From Candidatus Zixiibacteriota bacterium (GTDB lineage: Bacteria; Zixibacteria; MSB-5A5; JAABVY01), in the NCBI GenBank assembly GCA_011777135.1, contig JAABVY010000132.1, positions 1 through 5,773 of the forward strand: 5,773 nt of DNA. The letters run 5' to 3'. The first letter of the stretch is position 1; each line of letters begins with the position of its first letter. This document shows positions 1-4,158 of this stretch, in pieces. The translations under genes and the position numbers were made by a program. The notes under the pieces were generated by a model. That model worked only from the letters and a program-made list of their open reading frames with translations. It did no database searches and had not been told where the DNA came from.

Positions 1-762
1 CCAATATATCCCGGCATTATTCTGGCGGCAGCGATCTTGAAGCTGGAGGTTTCGCATATTTCATTATGGCAGGCGCCATTTTCGATTCCATTTATACTGG
101 GTGGGCTGATCTTTCTAATTTTCCCTATGAGAAACGTATCCAAATTTACACGGAATCAATCCTTTGGGTCAAGCTGGTTAAATGTACTTTCCGGGGTATG
201 GCCGATCCTGGTAGTGGTTTTCATTACCCTCGTTTTCGGTGCTGATCTTCTGCTCAGCCTGGCAATCGCGTTTGCCCTGTTTTTGGCCATTTTGAGGCCG
301 CCGACGGCCCTCACGCTGCGTTCTATCAGGGAAGGGTGCTCCTTTGCCATAATATCCTTGATGTTCGGTATCATGGTCTTCCAGGCCATAATAAGCGATT
401 CCGGCGCAGCGGTGGATATAGCCCATAGAATAGCCTCGTGGGGAGTGCCGGACTGGCTGGTAGTATCTTTGTCATGTTTCTTGATTGGATTTGTGGCCGG
501 AATTGTAACCGCTTATGTAGGAATAGTTTATCCTATACTGATTCCGATTTTGATGACACCCGGCCCGGATATCGCGATGATAGTTTTAGCCTATGCCAGC
601 GGCCTGATCGGGGTGATGATATCCCCATTGCATTTATGTCTCATTCTGACTAAAGAATATTTCAACTCCAGCTTTAAGCGGATTTATCCGCTTATATTAG
701 GGCCCGCAGCCTTTGTTGCGATTTCGGTTGTAATCATGCTTCTTCTGGGTTATGGCAAATAA
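1..762 (+). CDS. DUF401 family integral membrane protein, 5'-truncated
   Basis: The frame is open from the first base to a TAA at 760-762, so about 253 C-terminal codons are visible and the true start lies left of the window. A TTG at position 37 is in frame but is only an internal codon, because the reading frame and hydrophobic sequence continue upstream of it. The protein is almost entirely hydrophobic, with roughly six to seven membrane segments separated by short loops. The C-terminal half carries a Gly-rich segment (GIVTAYVGIVYP) and a segment ending in SPLHLCLILTKEYF, which I recognise from the DUF401/AF0261 family of polytopic membrane proteins. That family has no firmly assigned substrate; a permease-like role is only inferred from its topology. 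It is separated by 146 bp from the sigma factor gene, so it is probably a different transcription unit. The family call is from memory of the C-terminal motif. Confidence 0.75.
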   Translation, partial: PIYPGIILAAAILKLEVSHISLWQAPFSIPFILGGLIFLIFPMRNVSKFTRNQSFGSSWLNVLSGVWPILVVVFITLVFGADLLLSLAIAFALFLAILRPPTALTLRSIREGCSFAIISLMFGIMVFQAIISDSGAAVDIAHRIASWGVPDWLVVSLSCFLIGFVAGIVTAYVGIVYPILIPILMTPGPDIAMIVLAYASGLIGVMISPLHLCLILTKEYFNSSFKRIYPLILGPAAFVAISVVIMLLLGYGK

Positions 763-794
763 TCGATGAAGAGGTTGCGTATTCAGGATGAATT

Positions 795-887
795 TTGTAT
801 ATTTTTTCTCACACCTTTTTCTTTTTCGGTATGGGATTTGCGGTAATTAAAAGCCTGGAACTGAATAAACAGAGAATTGTATATTAA
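795..887 (+). CDS. Possible 30-residue membrane microprotein (doubtful)
   Basis: This is a short frame starting at TTG 795 and ending at TAA 885-887. AGGA at 785-788 lies six bases upstream, an acceptable ribosome-binding spacing. The product would be one hydrophobic, Phe-rich helix (FFFFGMGFAVIKSL, about residues 8-21) followed by a short polar tail (ELNKQRIVY), the layout of single-pass membrane microproteins. Against it, the region is T-rich, so a Phe-rich frame is expected by chance, and the start is not ATG. The candidate ECF promoter at 857-885 lies inside the frame, although the two could coexist. I do not recognise a family. Treat it as a candidate only. Confidence 0.2.
   Translation: MYIFSHTFFFFGMGFAVIKSLELNKQRIVY
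857..885 (+). promoter_or_regulatory. Candidate ECF-type promoter for the sigma operon
   Basis: GGAACT at 857-862 matches the AAC-containing -35 element typical of RpoE-type promoters. After a 17-base spacer from the C at 861 comes the A/T-rich GTATATT at 879-885 as a possible -10. It lies 24 bases upstream of the sigma start codon, where autoregulation of an ECF operon would be expected. The -10 does not match the E. coli TCTGA form well, and a 12-base palindrome TATATTAATATA (880-891) overlaps it. The same TATATT could serve a housekeeping sigma factor, but no TTGACA-like -35 is correctly spaced. Confidence 0.35.
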
Positions 888-908
888 TATAAAGCAGAAG
901 GGATATTT

Positions 909-1511
909 ATGGCTTCACGTGAAAAATTGACTGACGTCGAATTGATGAAGCGCATCCAGAAACAGGATATGGTCGCTTTTAATATATTTGTAGACCGTTA
1001 CAAAAACAGACTTTTCACAGTTATAAACCGCATGCTGGACTCCAAGGAGGAGGCGGAGGAAATCGTCCAGGAGACATTTTTGAGAGTGCATCAGCATTGC
1101 CATACTTTCGATTTCCGATTTGCGGTATCCACATGGGTTTACACGATTGCGCTGAATCTGGCCCGTAACGAATTGCGGCGCAAGAAGCGCATCAAATTCT
1201 TCGACATCGAGGATTTCAGGGAGAAGCTCTCGGCGCCTGAGAAAAAGCAGCTTGGTGACCCAAAGAAAGTCATGGGCATGCTCAAAAAAGCGCTTAAGAA
1301 GCTTCCTGATAAATATAAAGAAGCATTCATATTACGTGATATAGATCAGCTCTCTTACGAAGAGATAGCCCAAATTCTCTCTGTCCCGCTGGGAACCGTC
1401 AAGTCTCGGGTCAACCGTGCCCGGAATCTCCTGCGGGATCAGATAAAGCCCAAGATGGAGGAGTATTATGAACTGTCGAAAGGCTCGCTGTTACATTTCG
1501 GCGTATTATGA
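909..1511 (+). CDS. ECF-family RNA polymerase sigma factor (RpoE-like)
   Basis: A 200-residue protein with the two-domain layout of extracytoplasmic-function sigma factors. Region 2 spans about residues 13-95 and binds core polymerase and the -10 element; it includes FNIFVDRYKNRLF, the acidic EEAEEIVQETFLRV helix and the STWVYTIALNLARNELRR recognition segment. Region 4 spans about 124-178, with LPDKYKEAFILRDIDQLSYEE leading into the helix-turn-helix IAQILSVPLGTVKSRVNRAR that reads the -35 element. No region 1 or 3 is present, as expected for the group. ATG 909 is supported by AGAAGGGA at 896-903. The last 15 codons overlap the next gene, so the tail after about residue 183 is poorly constrained family sequence. 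The neighbouring membrane-anchored zinc anti-sigma and HtrA-like gene indicate an envelope-stress regulator held inactive at the inner membrane. Its regulon cannot be read from this window. Confidence 0.93.
   Translation: MASREKLTDVELMKRIQKQDMVAFNIFVDRYKNRLFTVINRMLDSKEEAEEIVQETFLRVHQHCHTFDFRFAVSTWVYTIALNLARNELRRKKRIKFFDIEDFREKLSAPEKKQLGDPKKVMGMLKKALKKLPDKYKEAFILRDIDQLSYEEIAQILSVPLGTVKSRVNRARNLLRDQIKPKMEEYYELSKGSLLHFGVL
1457..1463 (+). promoter_or_regulatory. Strong Shine-Dalgarno inside the sigma gene
   Basis: GGAGGAG lies within the 3' end of the sigma coding sequence, four bases before ATG 1468. It is the strongest ribosome-binding match in the cassette and supports that start for the anti-sigma gene. 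Because the site is translated through by ribosomes finishing the sigma gene, the two proteins are probably made in coupled amounts. Confidence 0.7.
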
Positions 1512-2163
1512 TGATGAGCTTTCGTACAGTACTAAGGAAGAATTGTTAAAGCACATTGAGGATTGTACCAATTGCCAGAAGGAAATGCTCTTCCAGGAGC
1601 AGGTAAGAGCCGGCCTGAAGGCCTTCCCCAGGGAAGAGCTCTCGGATGATTTCAATGACCGGCTGTTTGCCCGGATCTACTCTGCTCCTCGCACCGAGGA
1701 GACCAGGATATACAATGTGCCTTCAGTTCTTACTTATCGTTTGAGATCACTTGCTCCGGTCTTTGCAGCCGCGGGTTTCATCGTCATTGCAGCCTTCCTC
1801 GCATTCAGCCAGTTTGCGATTTTTGGCGGCGGGAGCGATAACATTGCGGATAATGACGGGAGTACAATCAATTCGGTCAAGTATCAGCGTCCGGCAATCA
1901 ATTATATCAGGCCCACTCAGAATATTTCCGCCTCTGAGATGGCTTTGAGTGCGGCCAAGCTTGAATCGCTTCAGGTTGCCACTTCCATGAAGGATAACAA
2001 ACTGATGATCGACCGTATGCGTCTGGATGCCTCCAATAAGTTCGGCGGTTTCCAGGACCGGACCGATGATCTCGACGAAGCTGTGGAAGAGCGATATAAT
2101 AATTCTCGCAAGTATATTTATCCTGTGATCAGAAACGCGAATTCTGATCGAAATCCATACTAA
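1468..2163 (+). CDS. Membrane-anchored zinc-finger anti-sigma factor
   Basis: A 231-residue single-pass protein. Residues 1-45 form a zf-HC2/ZAS-type anti-sigma domain with the signature H29-x3-C33-x2-C36. Cys3 lies 26 residues before His29, the same spacing as the fourth zinc ligand of RsrA as I recall it, so Cys3 is the likely fourth ligand; Cys8 is an alternative. Residues 95-118 (APVFAAAGFIVIAAFLAFSQF) are a clear membrane helix. About 110 residues follow on the periplasmic side, polar and without a recognised domain. The topology matches RseA/MucA-type proteins: the cytoplasmic zinc domain binds the sigma factor and the outer domain receives stress input. The start has a strong ribosome-binding site and overlaps the sigma gene by 44 bp in another frame; the HtrA-like gene begins 7 bp after the stop. 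No site-1 or site-2 protease gene is visible here, so how it is inactivated is unknown. Confidence 0.88.
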   Translation: MNCRKARCYISAYYDDELSYSTKEELLKHIEDCTNCQKEMLFQEQVRAGLKAFPREELSDDFNDRLFARIYSAPRTEETRIYNVPSVLTYRLRSLAPVFAAAGFIVIAAFLAFSQFAIFGGGSDNIADNDGSTINSVKYQRPAINYIRPTQNISASEMALSAAKLESLQVATSMKDNKLMIDRMRLDASNKFGGFQDRTDDLDEAVEERYNNSRKYIYPVIRNANSDRNPY

Positions 2164-2170
2164 GCGGTTT

Positions 2171-3367
2171 ATGCCCGGGAATAGTTGGACAGACAGGTTA
2201 ATTGTGCTCTGTATATTCCTGGGCCTCTTAATACCGGCAGATGCTGCCGGTCAGCGTCTCAAATCCCTCGAAAATGAATATGCCTCCATCTATCAATCCG
2301 CAAGACACTATGCAGTAACCATCTCGGTTTCGTCAGTGCCCACGGGAAGGAATACATATTTTCCACCTTCGCGCAGAGGCGGATACGAAACAGCTATAGG
2401 CAGCGGATTTATCTATGATAGTTTGGGACATATCGTCACATCCTCATCGGTAACCGAACAGGGAAATCTTTTCAAGATTACATTTGCAGACGGTACCTCT
2501 CGTTATGCTGATCTTCTGGGGGTTGATTTGGAGAATGATGTGGCTGTGCTGAAAGTCGGGCAGCCTCCCTATGCCGCCCCGAGATTTGCGGATTCCGATA
2601 AACTTGTGCCGGGACACTGGGTCGGGTTGGTTGGTAACTCTTTTGGAATTTTTCCCTCCTTTGCTTATGGTATAGCTGCGGGACGAAATAACAATGACGA
2701 TATACTTGTCACCGCCGATCTTTCGCCCGGCTGTGCAGGCGGGGTGGTGGTGAATTCCGATGTCAAGGTAGTCGGGATGATCGCTTATAAATTAACCGAG
2801 CCTGTTTCTCTCGGTGATCTGAATTTTTCTGATAGGACCGAATTAAAAGAAAAATCTCTGCTTCTCATGGATTCCGAAATTGAATTCCCTGTGGGTGGCT
2901 ACAGCCTGATGATCCCTTCCAATAAAATAGTGCAGGCTGCTCAGGGAATAATAACCGGCCGGGTAAATCATGGCGCATTCCTGGGGATCATTCCGGAAGA
3001 TCTGGATATCAAGTGGGCCAAGCGAGTTTTCAATATTAATTATGGAGTATATATTACCGAGGTCCAGGAGAATTCTCCTGCTTATCGCGCAGGTATCCGT
3101 GAGGGTGATATCCTGCTGAGATTTGGATGGCACAGGATTCTCAACTCTGAGCAGCTTCGAAAACTGATTCTGAACAGCAAACCTGAAAGCACAATCGAAA
3201 TCAAGATTCTCAGGGCAGGGAAAACAAGAATGCTCACGGCAAAGCTCGGGTATGCCTATCAGGCCGGTGGAGAGGCGGGGCTTCGAAGCGGTTATGTGGC
3301 TCCCAGCAAAAGGCAGGCTGATACTTCCTCCAAAAGCCATCACTCCGGCGAGGATACCATTAGATAA
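2171..3367 (+). CDS. HtrA/DegP-like PDZ protein, predicted inactive pseudoprotease
   Basis: A 398-residue exported protein. Residues 1-26 look like a signal peptide: Arg9, a hydrophobic core about 10-21, and cleavage near ADA-AG. Residues 70-265 follow the trypsin-like HtrA fold in order: IGSGFIYDSLGHIVTSSSV (76-94), ENDVAVLKV (121-129), GNSFGIFPS (155-163), LSPGCAGGVVVN (184-195) and YSLMIPSNKI (244-253). Against the family pattern, the catalytic His (NNHV) is Ser93 and the nucleophile (GNSGG) is Ala189; only Asp123 of the triad remains. A single PDZ domain occupies about 266-360, with AFLGI as the carboxylate-binding loop and SPAYRAGIREGDILLRF as its core. The C-terminal 38 residues are low-complexity and polar. 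The frame is intact and both substituted sites sit in otherwise conserved motifs, so this is a maintained pseudoenzyme rather than a decayed gene. The start has only a weak Shine-Dalgarno (AAGCGG at 2162-2167), consistent with translational coupling. A role as periplasmic sensor or chaperone for the adjacent anti-sigma is inferred from position. Confidence 0.88.
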   Translation: MPGNSWTDRLIVLCIFLGLLIPADAAGQRLKSLENEYASIYQSARHYAVTISVSSVPTGRNTYFPPSRRGGYETAIGSGFIYDSLGHIVTSSSVTEQGNLFKITFADGTSRYADLLGVDLENDVAVLKVGQPPYAAPRFADSDKLVPGHWVGLVGNSFGIFPSFAYGIAAGRNNNDDILVTADLSPGCAGGVVVNSDVKVVGMIAYKLTEPVSLGDLNFSDRTELKEKSLLLMDSEIEFPVGGYSLMIPSNKIVQAAQGIITGRVNHGAFLGIIPEDLDIKWAKRVFNINYGVYITEVQENSPAYRAGIREGDILLRFGWHRILNSEQLRKLILNSKPESTIEIKILRAGKTRMLTAKLGYAYQAGGEAGLRSGYVAPSKRQADTSSKSHHSGEDTIR

Positions 3368-3458
3368 AGGGCGGCGGATTAAGCACAATATCCTTAAGGC
3401 AACTATCAGATTTCAAGATAGATCAAAGAACGCCATGTGCCGATCTCTCTTTTGATGG

Positions 3459-3488
3459 TTGACAAGATCGATAGCATTGCAATATATT
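3459..3488 (+). promoter_or_regulatory. Housekeeping sigma-70-type promoter upstream of the CMD gene
   Basis: TTGACA at 3459-3464 is a perfect -35 consensus. TATATT at 3483-3488 matches the -10 consensus at five of six positions after an 18-base spacer. Transcription would start near 3495, leaving a leader of about 35 bases before the proposed ATT start at 3529. This suggests the CMD and TamB-like genes can be transcribed independently of the upstream sigma cassette. It is a consensus match only. Confidence 0.5.
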
Positions 3489-3516
3489 AGCTGGTAATGT
3501 TTTATCAATTAAGAAA

Positions 3517-3522
3517 GCGAGG
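3517..3522 (+). promoter_or_regulatory. Ribosome-binding site that favours the ATT start at 3529
   Basis: GCGAGG contains GAGG (3519-3522), complementary to the 3' end of 16S rRNA, and is followed by six bases and then ATT at 3529. No comparable site precedes the other in-frame rare start, ATT at 3508. The TTG at 3616 follows TGGAGG (3607-3612) only three bases away, but starting there would remove a conserved stretch of the protein. Confidence 0.4.
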
Positions 3523-3528
3523 CTCGAG

Positions 3529-4158
3529 ATTACACCATTCAAAGACGGGCTAACTCAGACCAGCAGATTCCTGATCAGTATCTCCGCCTGCCAGGCGGCC
3601 GGAAAATGGAGGCTGTTGAGGCGATTGATCAGAGAGGCTCTATCCGACAGAGTTCCAATGTCGAGAATCTACGAAGTTATTCTCCAGTCATATCTTTTCC
3701 TCGGATATCCTAAGGCATTGGAAGGTATGAAGGTTTTCAGGGATGTCTGTGAAAAGGATTTCCAGCCGTCCAAATTGAATTATTCTTTCAGATACTGGTC
3801 GGAATGGAAGATCAGGGGGATCGTTTTGTGCGAAAAGGTATACGGCAAGAAATTCGACCGGCTTCTTGAGAGGACCGGTGAAATTTCTCCGGAATTATCT
3901 GAGTGGATGATTGTAGAAGGGTATGGTAAGGTTCTTGCCAGAGGAGTCCTGGCAGGCGTAATCCGGGAGTTGTGTATTGTTGCCATATTGCTGGTAACCT
4001 CGGACTTGAACCAGCTCCATTCGCATATGCGCGGAGCGAAAAACCTCGGAGCGAACAGACGGGACATCAGGGAAACAATCGAGATTGCCGGTCAGTTCTG
4101 CTCTAAGAGTAAGTTGAACAGAGGGCTGAAACTTTTTAATACGATCTTCGAGGAATGA
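3529..4158 (+). CDS. Carboxymuconolactone decarboxylase (CMD)-like protein, probable ATT start
   Basis: From ATT 3529 the product is 209 residues. Its N-terminal half has the CMD/AhpD-like helical pattern: GLTQTSRFLISISACQAAG (7-25), LRRLIREALSDRVP (30-43) and IYEVILQSYLFLGYPKALEG (48-66). A second half-repeat contains IRELCIVAILL (145-155) and QLHSHMRGAKNLGANRRDI (162-180). The family includes gamma-carboxymuconolactone decarboxylase and the peroxidase partner AhpD. The AhpD Cys-x2-Cys pair is absent: the equivalent places before His166 hold Asp159 and Gln162, so AhpD-type redox chemistry is unlikely and the substrate is unknown. No ATG, GTG or TTG lies in frame between the upstream stop (TAG 3472-3474) and the TTG at 3616. 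Starting at that TTG would give 180 residues but lose the conserved first helix. The stop overlaps the next start (ATGA), indicating an operon with the TamB-like gene. The family call is firm; the start is not. Confidence 0.78.
   Translation: MTPFKDGLTQTSRFLISISACQAAGKWRLLRRLIREALSDRVPMSRIYEVILQSYLFLGYPKALEGMKVFRDVCEKDFQPSKLNYSFRYWSEWKIRGIVLCEKVYGKKFDRLLERTGEISPELSEWMIVEGYGKVLARGVLAGVIRELCIVAILLVTSDLNQLHSHMRGAKNLGANRRDIRETIEIAGQFCSKSKLNRGLKLFNTIFEE
3584..3598. repeat. GC-rich perfect inverted repeat within the CMD gene
   Basis: CCGCCTG C CAGGCGG is an odd-length palindrome with seven-base arms around one central C. As RNA it could fold with five G-C pairs and a TGCCA loop. It falls within the 5' coding part of the CMD gene (codons for Ser19 to Ala24), between the proposed ATT start and the TTG at 3616. 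It is noticeably more GC-rich than its surroundings. It could be a dispersed repeat, a protein-binding site or chance; only one copy is present here. Confidence 0.45.

Larger units (their letters stand above)
3368..3528 (+). other. Intergenic region between the sigma cassette and the CMD gene
   Basis: This gap of about 160 bases contains the promoter described at 3459-3488 and a GAGG ribosome-binding site near its end. Two weak inverted repeats are present: CTATC/GATAG around 3402-3420, and ATCAAA (3422-3427) with TTTGAT (3451-3456). Neither is GC-rich or followed by a run of T, so I do not call a terminator. No convincing coding sequence is seen. An ATG at 3497 opens only 18 codons before a stop at 3551-3553. 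Confidence 0.6.

Noticed and set aside
37..39. TTG as start of the DUF401 protein
   Set aside because: The frame and hydrophobic sequence continue to the window's left edge, and the family is longer, so this is an internal Leu codon.
791..826. T-rich stretch as terminator of the DUF401 gene
   Set aside because: There are several T runs but no GC-rich stem immediately before them.
2171..3367. HtrA-like gene as a decaying pseudogene
   Set aside because: The frame is intact over 398 codons, the signal peptide and PDZ domain are well preserved, and the two substitutions hit exactly the catalytic residues, which fits a maintained pseudoenzyme better than general decay.
2843..3388. Antisense open frame of 181 codons
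   Set aside because: It lies fully opposite the well-supported HtrA-like gene, has no family resemblance and no ribosome-binding site I can defend; it is a coding-strand shadow.
3402..3456. Rho-independent terminator after the HtrA-like gene
   Set aside because: The inverted repeats are short, A/T-rich with long loops, and lack a following T run.
3497..3553. ATG at 3497 as the true CMD start, joined by programmed frameshift
   Set aside because: The ATG frame ends after 18 codons and I found no slippery heptamer with a downstream structure at the crossover, so a rare start codon is the simpler reading.
3616..4158. TTG 3616 as the CMD start
   Set aside because: The upstream codons encode recognisable conserved CMD sequence, so starting here would truncate the first helix of the domain; kept only as an alternative.
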